Assembly (NCBI GenBank): GCA_003427395.1
Contig: BFEA01000025.1
Location: forward strand, 1,393,236 to 1,427,917
Direction: 5' to 3'
Source: Chara braunii
Taxonomy: Eukaryota; Streptophyta; Charophyceae; Charales; Characeae
DNA: 34,682 nucleotides
In this document: in pieces, positions 20,488 to 30,712 of the stretch
How the letters are laid out: each line of letters begins with the position of its first letter
Position numbering within the stretch: the first letter of the stretch is position 1
Program-made: the position numbers and the translations under genes
Notes under the pieces: generated by a model
Databases searched by the model: none
The model's input: the letters and a program-made list of their open reading frames with translations, nothing else
What the model was told of the DNA's origin: nothing

Positions 20488-21290
20488 GTGCGGTGTCGGA
20501 CCGATGCGCTCGACACCGCGAAGGATGAATTTATAAGAATGATGAAGAAGGCAAAAGTGTCACTATCAGAAGCAACGGTCGTTGGGGACTTCAAAGCAGA
20601 GACAAAAACTTTTGTATTAACGGCAGAAAAAGAGAAGGAAAAAGACGAAGAGACCGCTGAGGGAGAGGGCAGTTACTTCTATGTCCTTGGGAGCGAAAAA
20701 CTGAAGGTTACCGTGAATGGAGTTAAGATGGAAGCTATTATCGACGACGGGTCAGAGTCTACCGTCTGCGAGGACAAGGTAGCTAGAAGGCTCGGATTAG
20801 AGGTGGATATGAGTGTTGCCATGACTATGGTATCGGCTAACAAGTCAAGACATCCGTCGCTTGGAGTTTATCATAAGGCCAAGGTAGTAGTAGCAGGACT
20901 CGAAGCTACCATACCAGTCTTCACTGTTGAACACTGCTCATCTTAGTTAATCCTAGGGAGGACTTGGCTAACACATGTCAACGCTACTACTGAGAATAAA
21001 CATGACCGAAGTTAGACAGTCACCATAGATAGGCCTAAGGGTAGCAAGGTCACACTAAAGACAGTGAATGAGTTTGATAAGCGTCACAAAGTTTCCCCAC
21101 AGACTATAGGACAGTTGATGACACGAAGTTGCCAAATGATACTTGAAGAACTTGTCTTGGAGCCCCATAAAGTAAAAGGGAAGAGGATAGAGGTTGAAAA
21201 CTTGGAGGATAAATACGTGGTGGATGGAACTGTTCACCCCAAAGAAAGCGACAACGAGGAATTCGAAGGATGCATAAAGTTTCATAAACA
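20488..21290 (+). pseudogene. Gypsy retropepsin-type protease region
   Basis: One frame holds LDTAKDEFIRMMKKAKVSLS, a Glu-rich linker, then LKVTVNGVKMEAIIDDGSES: the aspartic protease strand and active site, with DDGS where DTGA/S is usual. It continues with KVARRLGLEVDMSV and, after TAG 20944, the LILGRTWL motif that resembles the ILG flap-end signature. A second TAG lies near 21015, after which the frame goes on (TIDRPKGSKV, EPHKVKGKRIEVENLEDKY) to about 21290. RT, RNase H and integrase do not follow, so the element is truncated here. The protease would cleave the polyprotein. Confidence 0.7.
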
Positions 21291-22200
21291 TTTCTTTTTT
21301 GGAGGAATTTTTGCACACGGCGGGGGGAAGAAAAACAATATTTTGGCGGGAAGCTTCCTTTCCACAGGCATGCCCAATGTTAAGGAGAGGAGGAGGGGAA
21401 CGAAGATCTCCTTACTTTTTCAGGTAATACATGTAAAATACTGACCGTGGGATCACCAGTACTGCACGACAGGATTTGGGTCACTCAACTGCCACACAAA
21501 CGCTTTTCTATCCTATCCGGTTGCTAGTGGGACCGTGCCCCTGATCTTCTCTTGGAATTTTCCATAATATTGTTTATAGTCTAAATTTAATTCTTACACG
21601 TCAAAAATCTGGATATCAAATTTCCTTGTGTTTCCCTCCCCCCCTCCACTAAGAAAGTCTGATCCTCTCCCATGTGTCAGTTCTCTCGAAATTTGGTAGG
21701 ATGGTTTGTTTATGGAGGGGGTGTGCTCTGCTCTGCAGGGGCTTCACAAGGTGGGTAGTGAATGCCCTGGAGAGAATGTGGGCAGATTGTGGGGGATAGT
21801 CTAGTCTGGGCCTGGGGTCCATGTGAGGGGAAGCATCAAATCTCAGCAGCACCAAAAAAAGGGGGTAAGGGTTAGGCAGAGGCATACTTTGGGTGGGAAC
21901 TGGATGCCTCTGGGGTTATAAAGGGGAAAGTGCGACTGTTCCAAGCTGGGGCCAAAGAGGCAGGTCTACATTGTTTTTTTTTTCCCGTGGAGGCAGTGAC
22001 GGGACAAGATGGTGAGAGGAGAGAGGGTGGGGTGGGGGGGGAGGAGGATTTTCTCTGTTTTGTTTTGATAATCAATCCTCATTAATCTCACTGTGCTATG
22101 TAAGGGACCGGGAGTTAAAGATCCAGTCCCTGCATAGTACTTTACTGATCGGGCTATGTTGAGCTTATTTGGCTTTATTCCAATCCCAGGCGGCTGCTGG
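21291..22200. other. Non-coding interval
   Basis: No credible gene. It contains a weak match to the 7.6-kb interval (TGCTAGTGGGACCGTGCCCC), homopolymer runs near 21974 (T) and 22030 (G), and an imperfect hairpin at about 22097-22137 (CTATGTAAGGGAC with GTCCCTGCATAG). The text GGCTATGTTGAGCTT near 22154 recurs in altered form near 24671. Confidence 0.4.
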
Positions 22201-22201
22201 C

Positions 22202-24270
22202 CTCTTTTTTTCCTTTTTTTTTTTTTTTTTATAGAAAAGGCCTCCATTAGTGCTAGTGGTGCTGATAAGAGCAGACACCGCTAGCACCTAGGGGGAGCTC
22301 CATCTATTGGTGGGGAGCAGGACCTGCTGGAAAACGGGTCCAGTGTCCCTTACACTGACTGAAATTTGAATTTGTCTGGAACATAGGTGTGAGGAGTTCC
22401 TGAGAAGTTCCTGCCGGCATTGATTACCCTGAGGTCCAGGGGATTGACCGAGCAGGATGTTGGGGGGAAGGGAGAACCTCTTCGCCTTAATCCAGCGCCA
22501 GATACATCACTTTTGCACTAGTCCTTCCTTCGCCTTGAGCAGCGACTAACTTTTATCTTTTTTAGTGTCCGAAAATGAAATCAAATCGGCCTGTTGCCGC
22601 CCAGAAGGCTGTTGTTTGTAATGTTGCCTCTACTTTTTAAACTCCCACCCTCCTTTTAGGGGGTATGTCTTTGAAGTGTCCCTAAGCTGCCAGGTATCAC
22701 CTGTGAGTGTGGTTGTGTCCAGGGGGCACCAGACTACCACCTGTTTCCTTTTATGTGAAGTACTCAGTAAGGGAGAGGGGGTGGGGTGGGAAGGGATCAG
22801 GAAAGTCCGCAGGGGGGCATATAAGGAAAGAGGGATCAATATTCAACCAGTCTTTAAACAAAAAGTTTATAGTCCCTCATCCTTTCTAAGTCTTGATAGT
22901 CATCTAAAATGTCGTCATACCCGCTCTATTTTACTTCTGCTATCCATCCTTCCTTTTCCCCTCCTAACCACTCCTGGCAGAAGGAACTGATTGTCTTCTT
23001 AATGTCTTTTCTCTGCCGAAATAGGTTCAGTTGTGATTTCAGAGTTTGCCACTTTTGTGTTATTCCCATCTGGATCTATTGTTTTATTTGTTCCAGGATC
23101 TCCGCTGCATCAATTTGGACTTTTTCTAGAGTAAGAAGACACCGTTGCCACCATAAGACCCATAACACTGTCCGCCTCCCTAATCTGAACATATTATCTT
23201 CGAAGTTGGAGGTGTCTTCTACTAGTCGCCAGTGGCCTGCCAGTATCGTTTGCCATGAGCAAGGCCAGGGGGCTGAGGCGCCCATCTTCCTCCAGATACG
23301 TTCCCAATTTCTCCAAATGAACTGGGCAATCGGGCATTGCATGAACACGTGCTCGATTGTCTCAGCTCTCTTGTGTGATGGGAAGAGGTTAGAGCAGTGT
23401 TGGCACCATGGTAACAGTTCCCCCCCCTCTGTTCCAAGTATGTACGATCGACGAGCCAGTTATTCGTAGGTAGGCAGCAGTGAACTATCTGCCATTGCAA
23501 GGAATTTATTTTAGCCGGTCGGGACTTCCTTTCCTGGAACCAGCGGATGGGTTTGAGAAGGTTCAGGTCCACGTTTAAATGCCTGGCCCAACGGTCATTT
23601 ATTTGATCCCTCAGGCAACGTTTGGGCCGTAGCATCCTATAAGTGGTTTTAACTGTCAGTTTATGTAGATAAATCCATTTCGGGGTATGCCCTGTTTGGA
23701 TCTGCGGAAGTTTCCAACGCCACTCCTCTGGGTCAAAAGGCAAGTCCCGAATGTCTTTGTCTGGATGGAAGATTGTTCACCCCTTTCCTTCATCCAGCAC
23801 TCTGGTTCTGATGAGTTCTGTTTTGTCCACCTATTGGAAAGGGGCTGCACTTCCTTTGAGGGTGCCCCTCTGTTCTACAGTATAGTATTCTATTAAGGTT
23901 TTTTATGAGTCTGTCATATATACTCTACCAACTCTCCCTGCCAGTCCAATGTGAGTCACCCAGTCCCCTTCATTTATTGATGGGCCCTGTCTCAGTATTT
24001 GATACCATGCCAAGGGGATGCTTTCAATTAGCTGATCTAGGTGACATTCTATGTGGTGACAGTATCTGAGCGTTGCTCTTAGTTGTTCAGTGCCTTTCTA
24101 GTTTTTACTCTCGCAGTCCCATAGGTCCCCCACTCGCAGGATCCCCCGTTTTACCCAACCTTCCCATGGGGGAACTGAACTCAGCATTACACGTGCTTAC
24201 GTATCTGTGATCCATTTGTTCCCAAAAAGGGGCTGACGGAAGGATGGCCAGAATGTTGGTGATGCCTAGC
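22202..24270 (-). mobile_element. LINE 3' fragment, minus strand, with poly(A) end
   Basis: Read on the minus strand, a LINE ORF2 C-terminal region (about 24270-22900) is followed by a 3' untranslated stretch and an A run (T-rich on plus at 22202-22231). The sequence just before the A run (plus-strand ATCTATTGGTGGGGAGC at about 22303) recurs inverted at about 31890, again just before an A run. This supports a shared LINE 3' end. The 5' part of the element is missing, as expected for 5'-truncated LINE insertions. Confidence 0.65.
23050..24270 (-). pseudogene. LINE ORF2 C-terminal region with zf-RVT domain (broken)
   Basis: The upstream part has SIPLAWYQILRQGPS around 24000-24020, typical of the region after the thumb. 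Then come PEEWRWKLPQIQTGHTPKW, WARHLNVDLNLLKPIRWFQE and KINSLQWQIVHCCLPTNNWL, the characteristic lead-in to the reverse transcriptase zinc-binding domain. The Cys/His set WCQHC...ETIEHVFMQC follows in another frame. The frame change coincides with a run of eight C at 23420-23427 and may be a homopolymer error or true decay. A hydrophobic FIWRNWERIW segment follows. This is exactly the domain missing from the LINE at the left of the window. Confidence 0.72.
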
Positions 24271-25005
24271 AAAGCGGTGGTATTTTGCGCTCCTGGTTTG
24301 CCGATGCCAAAACAACGCTGGCCGGTGCTCGGGCAAATGCCCTGTGACCTGTTTGTCGCAGGAGAGTGCAGCCTGGTAGGGAGATCTGCGGATTCGTCGA
24401 GGAAGGAAGGCAATCCAGTGGCGAACTGGGGGGGGGGCTGCCATGACAACCTAAGAGGTCGGGTGCAGTCTTGGTAGTGAAAACACGATGGCTATGGAAG
24501 ATATTGGTCAGATGAGATTGTCAGTGGACTGTTGAGTCGGATAGAGGGAAGGCTGGGAGTTGATCATGGGTTGTGGAGCCAAGTTTTGCAGATGTAGTTT
24601 TTAAATTTCTATAGGTCATTAGGCATTAGCATGATCAATGTCATCATCTTCAGTTCATCAACAAAAAAAAAGGCTATGTCGAGCTTTTCTGGTTTTTCTT
24701 TCAATCCTAGGTGACATCTGGTTTTCCTCTTATAGCGGTTGCAAGATTTTAGAGATGGTAAAAGCATGTGGTCACTAATGTCTTTCAGAGCTGTGGTGTT
24801 TTGTGCCCTTGGTTTGCCGATGCCAGAATGATGTTGGCCGGTGCTGGGGCGTAGCCCTGTGACCTGTTTGTTGCAGGAGCTTGAGGCCTGGTAGAGAGAT
24901 CTGGGGATTTGTCGAGGGATGAAGACAATCCAGTGGTGAACAGGAGGGTGCTGCTATGACAACCCAAGCAGCCGGGTATAGTCTAGGTTGTGAGAACATG
25001 TCAGT
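24240..25005. repeat. Two direct copies of a ~250-bp repeat
   Basis: Copy 1 spans about 24240-24490 and copy 2 about 24757-25005. Shared segments in order include GGTTTGCCGATGCC, CCCTGTGACCTGTTTGT, GCAGGAG, GCCTGGTAG.GAGATCTG, CAATCCAGTGG and ATGACAACC. Identity is perhaps four-fifths. There is no coding capacity. Between them are an A run (24662) and a segment resembling 22154-22195. Confidence 0.85.
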
Positions 25006-25383
25006 TTTGATGGGTGTTGGTTGGAATGGCATTGCCTTTGGAATGTTGTGTTTGGTATAGGAGGGGAGGCTATGACTTGCTCGTAGATTTTGTGGCCAGA
25101 TTGTGCTGATATAGTTTATACCATGGCTACGCCGGACCCGTACCCGGGCCCAGACAGCTCATGTCCGGGTACCGGACGCATGTCCGGGTACCTGACGCAT
25201 GTCCAGTCAGGTCTGGACGTCCGGACTTCCGGACATATCCGGACCTCCGAACATGCATGGTTTCGGATGGTCCGGACAGGTAAGCAGGCCCGGAAATGTC
25301 CAGACCATTAAAAACAATGAAAACAAAGAAAATCTGAAAAAAAACTGTTATGCAGAATAACAATGCAAACCACTTTTGCCTCA

Positions 25384-25768
25384 GGATACGATGGACGTTA
25401 CTTTTCGTCGTTTCGGGAGAAATGACTTTTGAGTTGTCTAGGCTGTAGGCCCGAGGGTACTTGAGGCCGAAAATGTATGGGTATGTTCGGGGTTTTTTGC
25501 TTTAGGGTTTTTTTCGTAGGGTACTCATGCGTTCAGCTCGTGATCAATGAGGGTGCAGTTGAGGACCGATGCATCGAAGTAACGAAGACGAGTATAAAAG
25601 GTATCAGAGCTATAGACCTCATCCTCAATTTAAGTGGCAAATGAGTAGAAGGATTGGGAAATCCTCGGCAGTGTGTGTCGAGGTAACGTGGGGAGGAAGT
25701 TGGTATCGCCATGATATTAAAACTCATATCTACTTCTTCTTTATGGTGTTCATTGTCTTCATCGTATA
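25384..25768 (+). repeat. Left pseudo-LTR
   Basis: It aligns with 30978-31372 from GGATACG to TTCATTGTCTTCAT with scattered substitutions and small indels. It contains a plant telo-box on the minus strand (AAACCCTAA; plus TTAGGGTTT at 25502-25510) and TATAAAA at 25593-25599, the set expected of a promoter. Only one intact hammerhead-type element was sought (CTGANGA with GAAA) and none was seen. Confidence 0.85.
25593..25599 (+). promoter_or_regulatory. TATA box in left pseudo-LTR
   Basis: TATAAAA, conserved in the right copy at 31189-31195, lies about 85 bases downstream of a telo-box that is also conserved in both copies (31097-31105). Transcription would start in the following 30 bases, upstream of ORF1. 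Confidence 0.5.
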
Positions 25769-25771
25769 GAG

Positions 25772-25813
25772 CCACAGACTCGACCCTGCCATGGCTCGGA
25801 AACGAGTCTGTGG
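25772..25813 (+). promoter_or_regulatory. Perfect 11-bp stem hairpin in the 5' leader
   Basis: CCACAGACTCG at 25772-25782 pairs exactly with CGAGTCTGTGG at 25803-25813 across a 20-base loop. It lies just after the left pseudo-LTR in the predicted leader RNA and is absent after the right one. Confidence 0.65.
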
Positions 25814-26290
25814 TGCCGACTCACTTGTGAGCTCGTGCGTTATTCATGTAAGATGCGTTAGCATCTCCTTTATGGTTTTATCTATGATTTCGCGGTAATT
25901 TTACCACCATATTTCGGCCAGTTATATCTTATGTTTGATTTCCTTTGTCTGCGCTATTCAGTATCGTGCTAATCCTGCGCCATCTCTGATGCGTTGTTCT
26001 ATTACAAAAACCGTGGCGTCTGCTGCTTACGCGGTATCTTGGCTACTGCTCAGGTTCCGGTTATGCCACGTACGCGGTTATGGTGAGGGGAGCCGCCTCA
26101 CGATTGTACCAGGGGTGACGAGTTTGGCGTGCACGTTCTAAAGCAGTGGAGTGTTGCTGATCAACGTTCCGAGCGCATGTGGCTACTAGAACGCAAGTGC
26201 CTCCTGGTCTGGAGTGAGAAGCGGGATTCGAAGGTTGAGTTGTGCATCGGGATCGGGTGTACGCTTGTTGTACTTGCGATTGTCGAGCTT

Positions 26291-27661
26291 ATGTCTGGAA
26301 GAGGTCGGGGGAGAACCGGCGGGAGGAAGGGTAAGTGGTCAAATTGCGGGCGTTTTTGGATGGATCACAGCAGCAACCAGACTCGTGCGCCGACCTCGTA
26401 TGCTGATGGCATGTCCTATCAACCCCAAGGCCCACCCATGCAACCTCCTGCAATGGCGTACCAGGCTCATGGTGTTACCAATCCGTCTCCGCCTACAATG
26501 ATGCAGCAGCAGCTTCCAGTGGGCATGCAAGGGGGTTTTATGCTTCTAATTTTGTCGTCTGCTCAAGCGACTACTATGCTGCCGCTTCCGCAGTACCAGC
26601 CGATAGGGTGGGGCGCTCAACCTTGGGCACCTGTTGGGCAGGCACCTCCGGTGAGTATTCCTCAACCGCCTGCCCTTCAACAGGGTAATCAAAGCCAAGG
26701 GGGTGATCGACTGTCACAGAGCGGGAACGGGAAAGGCCCGGCTGCGAACGCCTTTCCTGGACCCGGGAACCGAGCCTATTTTACCAAAGAATATATGGAT
26801 ATACTAGAAGGGATTAAGTGCGAGAAAGCAGTCGAGGATGCTAAGAAGAAGGTAGCGGCGGGTAGACGTTCTGGCGCCAGTATCAGGATTGTTGATTTGA
26901 CTGATGAACCTAGGAACCTTGTCTCACATCCTAGGAACCAAGCTGAGCAGCCTGCAGATAAGGCTGAGGAAATGAAAGCTTGGGTTACGGCCACCTTAGG
27001 TAATTCCCTCAAACTCATCTCTGATAAGCTTGAGCTGGTAGACAAACGGTCGAAGCTTGCAGACGATGAGAAGCTAAAACTTGAGAGACTTAGGGAGGAG
27101 AAGGCTAGATCTGAGAAGGAAAGTAAGGAGGCATCCAACAGCGAGAAGCGGAACAGGCGTGTCGAGCGGACTCCCGTGGAAGCATCCCCTCTGGTGAGTC
27201 GGGCCAAGCCACGTACTCGCGCCAGTGCGAAGAACAAGTCCCGATCCAAGCGGATCGACTTGTCCAACAATAATAGCGGAAAGGCTGATGTTAAACAGAA
27301 TCTGCAGGCGAAAGTGAATAGTAACAGTGATCTAGCCGATATCAAGAAACTCCTCGTCTCTCTAGTGCAAGAGGTTGGTGACCGCAAAGGGAAGGGCCCT
27401 GCCATGAAGCCTGTGACCAACCAACACATACCTACTGAGGACTCAGAGGATATCGATCTAGCTCAGAACGGCCAACACATCGAGATGGATGATGAAGAGG
27501 AAGAAGCTGACAAAGGTGGGCTGGCGGCCTGCATGAAACTGCGACTCGAATTCTATACTTCGCTACAGTATACTCGCATTCAAGAGCTTTGCAAACAAAA
27601 ATATATCCAATACTTTCGAAAGGAGCTGGGTGCGTGGGAATTGGCACGCATCGGCCTTTAG
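26291..27661 (+). CDS. ORF1 of the Penelope-like element, Gag-like hypothetical
   Basis: I chose ATG 26291 (MSGRGRGRTGGRKGKW); the frame is open further upstream but without ATG in good context. The 456-residue product begins with an Arg/Gly motif and a possible degenerate zinc knuckle (NCGRFWMDH). Next comes a Pro/Gln-rich low-complexity part with PQ, PP and QQQ runs, then a central block (YFTKEYMDILEGIKCEKAVE), a long charged coiled coil (LKLERLREEKARSEKESKEA), a basic nuclear-signal-like stretch (RAKPRTRASAKNKSRSKR) and an acidic segment (DDEEEEAD). RGG, disorder, coiled coil and basic regions fit an RNA-binding, particle-forming protein. TAG 27659 ends it, yet the same frame stays open to TAA 27797, so the stop may be a mutation. 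No known family recognised. Confidence 0.6.
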   Translation: MSGRGRGRTGGRKGKWSNCGRFWMDHSSNQTRAPTSYADGMSYQPQGPPMQPPAMAYQAHGVTNPSPPTMMQQQLPVGMQGGFMLLILSSAQATTMLPLPQYQPIGWGAQPWAPVGQAPPVSIPQPPALQQGNQSQGGDRLSQSGNGKGPAANAFPGPGNRAYFTKEYMDILEGIKCEKAVEDAKKKVAAGRRSGASIRIVDLTDEPRNLVSHPRNQAEQPADKAEEMKAWVTATLGNSLKLISDKLELVDKRSKLADDEKLKLERLREEKARSEKESKEASNSEKRNRRVERTPVEASPLVSRAKPRTRASAKNKSRSKRIDLSNNNSGKADVKQNLQAKVNSNSDLADIKKLLVSLVQEVGDRKGKGPAMKPVTNQHIPTEDSEDIDLAQNGQHIEMDDEEEEADKGGLAACMKLRLEFYTSLQYTRIQELCKQKYIQYFRKELGAWELARIGL

Positions 27662-27672
27662 GAGTATGCTGA

Positions 27673-30653
27673 CTCCATCAGCGAAAACCGACCTACTGCG
27701 AAGGGTCAACCATCTCGGAAGACCACCGATCTTCCGGTGAACGCCGACAGTGCCGACGGCGCGTTAGTTACCGAAGTCAATGCCGTTACGGGAAACTAAG
27801 GCTGGGTAGCCTTCGCTCCCTCCAACGAGCAACTCAGCGTATCCTGCGGTTGAAGGATAGTCTGGATATTCATGTGGCCCTGATCCTTGATAGGATCCAT
27901 CTCCTGATTATCTTACTCGCTTGCCTAAGGGGTGACATCGCCTGGGGGAAAGCATATGTTAAGTTTTGGCTCAGGTTTTCCACCTGCGAATGGGATAAAA
28001 TGTTGCTTGCATCTAACGGCGTTTATATCTTAATGTCTCTCAACCATCGCTTGGTATATGTTGGAAAAACCACACGTGTGCTCAAGGAGCGTTGGGCTGA
28101 GCACATATGAGCAACTAAAGGGGTCAGCAAGCAGAAGGTCCATAGTTGGCTTCGCAAAGTCGGTGTTCGTCACTACGTCCCGATCCCGATTTGGTTTGGG
28201 GAAGGGACTGTTATCGAGGAAATGGAGAGAGCAATTATAAAAAGTCAGAATCAATGTCTAAATCCAAGGGGTAAAAAAGGCAAGCAAAAAGCTCGCAAAC
28301 ACAGGAAGCAGGTTAAAAAAGAATCCGGGTTTTCTGTTACGAACATTATCGAACCTTTGTTTTTCGATTGTGAGTGTATTAATGTTAAAAGAGAGCCTGC
28401 TTTACTTAATATTCTGAAGATGTTACAAAAACGGAAGATAAAAAGCCCGATTAAGATCGCTAATAACTGCGGTGGACGTTGGCTGAAAGCTTGGCGGCTG
28501 GTGCGTGTCTTGTATGGGTTTTCGAAGATCGATGAAAACGGGGTTAAGATGCTGCTTAGTGATGCTAAAACCGCAATTGAATGCGGGGGAGTGTGGTCGA
28601 TCACTGAATTGCGGCGAACAATTACAAGAATGGAGCAACGGAAGGCTGAGCTCATCGCTCTGCTCAGGACCCCGTGGAAACGTAAAGACCTATTCCACTT
28701 GACTCTTGACGAACTGATTGAATTAAACAACGGTGTAAAATCCTTTAATCAACAACACGCTAGGCAAATTATATGGGGAATTCTCACTAACGTCTTCAAG
28801 AAAAAGTTTGGAGTGAATCCTAGATTAAATATTACGATAAAAATGCCGTTTTGCACAACTGTAAATAAAGTTAAAGTGAAAAATGAAGTCAAGAGCTGGA
28901 TTCGGTGCCATATCTCCCCGCTGTCGCTAGCTGACCTGTATGCCAAGAGGACGCGAGCGGTCTGGCTCAAAGCTAGAGTGGTTGGTTCTCTTCTGCATAA
29001 TCATAAGTCGTACGCACAACTCTGCTCCTTCGAGTGTGGATGTGCCGACTTCGACCTGCCCAAAGTTGATGGGCACGTCTCAATCAAGATCAACGACATT
29101 CGGGAGATACACCCATTCCTGTTTAACTCTAAGAATATACCGTTCNCCGGGACGGTGGCTTGCAAAGAGGTCCTGAACTATGCTTGTAACTCAGGACTTG
29201 AGTGTTTGCGGAATATGAATCTGATATCTGAATGTATGAACATCAACTGGCTGCGGGTCTGCAGGAGTGGGGAAAGCATGGGGAAGGATTGTGTGCGGTC
29301 TAAGTATGTTTTGGGTGTCAAACAAGCACTGGGTGGGTTAGTCCTGTCTCCACTCGACCGAAACACAAGTGAAACCTGGGTTGAGTGCCCCAAGGCGTAC
29401 GAAGCCGGTCTGAGGAAGATGTACCTGGAAAATGAGAACTATAAACCTGCTGGGGTAAGGAAGGATCTTATCTTAAAGACTATGAAAGGTAGGTACGACG
29501 AACTACGGCTGGGGACAGTCGCCAAGTGGGACCCCCGTGGTGACCTCCAGCATGCCTACATTATCACTAAGGAGAAAGACAAGTCAAAAAAGCGGCCAAT
29601 TGTGCCGTCGTACGCAAGCCCATTCAGGTTGGCTTCTGGGATTTTGTCCACCTTCTTGAATTATCTGATAAAGAAGGCTAACGTACCACACTTCAATTTA
29701 CAGTCTATGAACCAGATGAGGAGTGAGATCGACAAAGTAAATCGACTTTGTGGCATAACGGACCGTGGTATCACCACTCGGACTTACGATATCAAGGAGA
29801 TGTTCTCTCAGCTGCCCCACTGGGAGGTTCGTAAGGCCGTGGAATGGGCGACTGGGCTGCTTTTGAGCAAAGGCATCAAATGGATTCGAGTTAAGACTCG
29901 TGGGAAGGTGGCTGCGTTCCGTAAATCGCAGGGTGAGTCAGGCTGCTGATCACACTAACCGTTTTCCAGTTGGAGAACACTTTTTTCCTAGCTTCCGACC
30001 AAATCCTGCGGCAGAAGTGTGGCATACCCATGGGCGGACGAGCCAGCCCGGCCCTCGCCTGTGTGTTATGTATGTTTGCTGAATTTTAGTTTGTGAGTAC
30101 TCTGGGCGCTGACGGGAAATACATCATGGGGAAAAGATATATTGATGATCTGTTCATCATGGCCTCCTTTTCAAGAAGTGATCCTGAAGGGCTATTGAAG
30201 GCCGAACAAAGCTTGGATAAAATTGAAACCTGTTACCCCCTTGGCTTGAAGCTTGTTCGGACCGACCCGGGTGTCGGGATCCTTGATTTTCAGGAAACCA
30301 GGTTGATAATCTCAGATACCCGGGCATCTATCTTAACTACCCATAAATTCAAAAATGCATCTGATATCTGGGGGGAGCAACCCCTGCCGTTTCACACTTA
30401 CAAGGATTTTTCCTCGTTCGGCCCTAAGGTTGCGAAATTTGCTACAATTGCAAATACCCTCCAGCGAATCTCAACGAACACGAATGACTGTGGTCTCCTC
30501 TGCCTGAATGTGCTCACTCTGAACGAAGAACTAAGGAGGCTTAGTATCCCAACCTGCACAATTGAGGCAGGGTTGAAATGGATGAAACGGAGGCATGATG
30601 ACAGGGCATGGGACGAAATCCGGCAGATGGTCCACAGCTTAACGGCGGTATGA
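27673..30653 (+). pseudogene. Penelope-like ORF2: GIY-YIG endonuclease plus reverse transcriptase (lightly broken)
   Basis: The frame opens at 27673, in the -1 register relative to ORF1. The GIY-YIG nuclease has GVYIL at 28018, VYVGKT at 28057, the Arg/His helix LKERWAEHI, then after TGA 28108 the Glu region EEMERAIIKSQNQCLNPRG. A basic linker and a ~400-residue N-terminal RT domain follow, with CGCADFDLP, LSPLDRNTSETW and KKRPIVPSYASPFR. RT core motifs are TYDIKEMFSQLP (Asp at 29788), CGIPMGGRASPALA after a frame change near 29935, and RYIDDLF (30138-30149) after TAG 30088. The thumb ends at TGA 30651 with no further domain. N at 29146 hides one base. GIY-YIG would nick the target and RT would copy the RNA. 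Only two stops and one shift separate it from an intact gene. Confidence 0.85.
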
Positions 30654-30712
30654 TACTCGGAGGACTGGTAGTCCTGCTACTAGGCTGCATTACGTCTGCG
30701 TTTTTTAGTTCC

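Noticed and set aside
21064-21444. Separate gene downstream of the protease
   Set aside because: It is in the same frame as the protease and continues it past a stop; the tail after about 21290 looks non-coding.
25502-25510. Telomere-like TTTAGGG in the pseudo-LTR
   Set aside because: Only one repeat unit per copy, so it is no telomere tract; better read as a promoter telo-box.
25384-25820. Hammerhead ribozyme in the pseudo-LTR or leader
   Set aside because: GAAA strings exist, but I could find no CTGANGA box with pairing stems at the right spacing.
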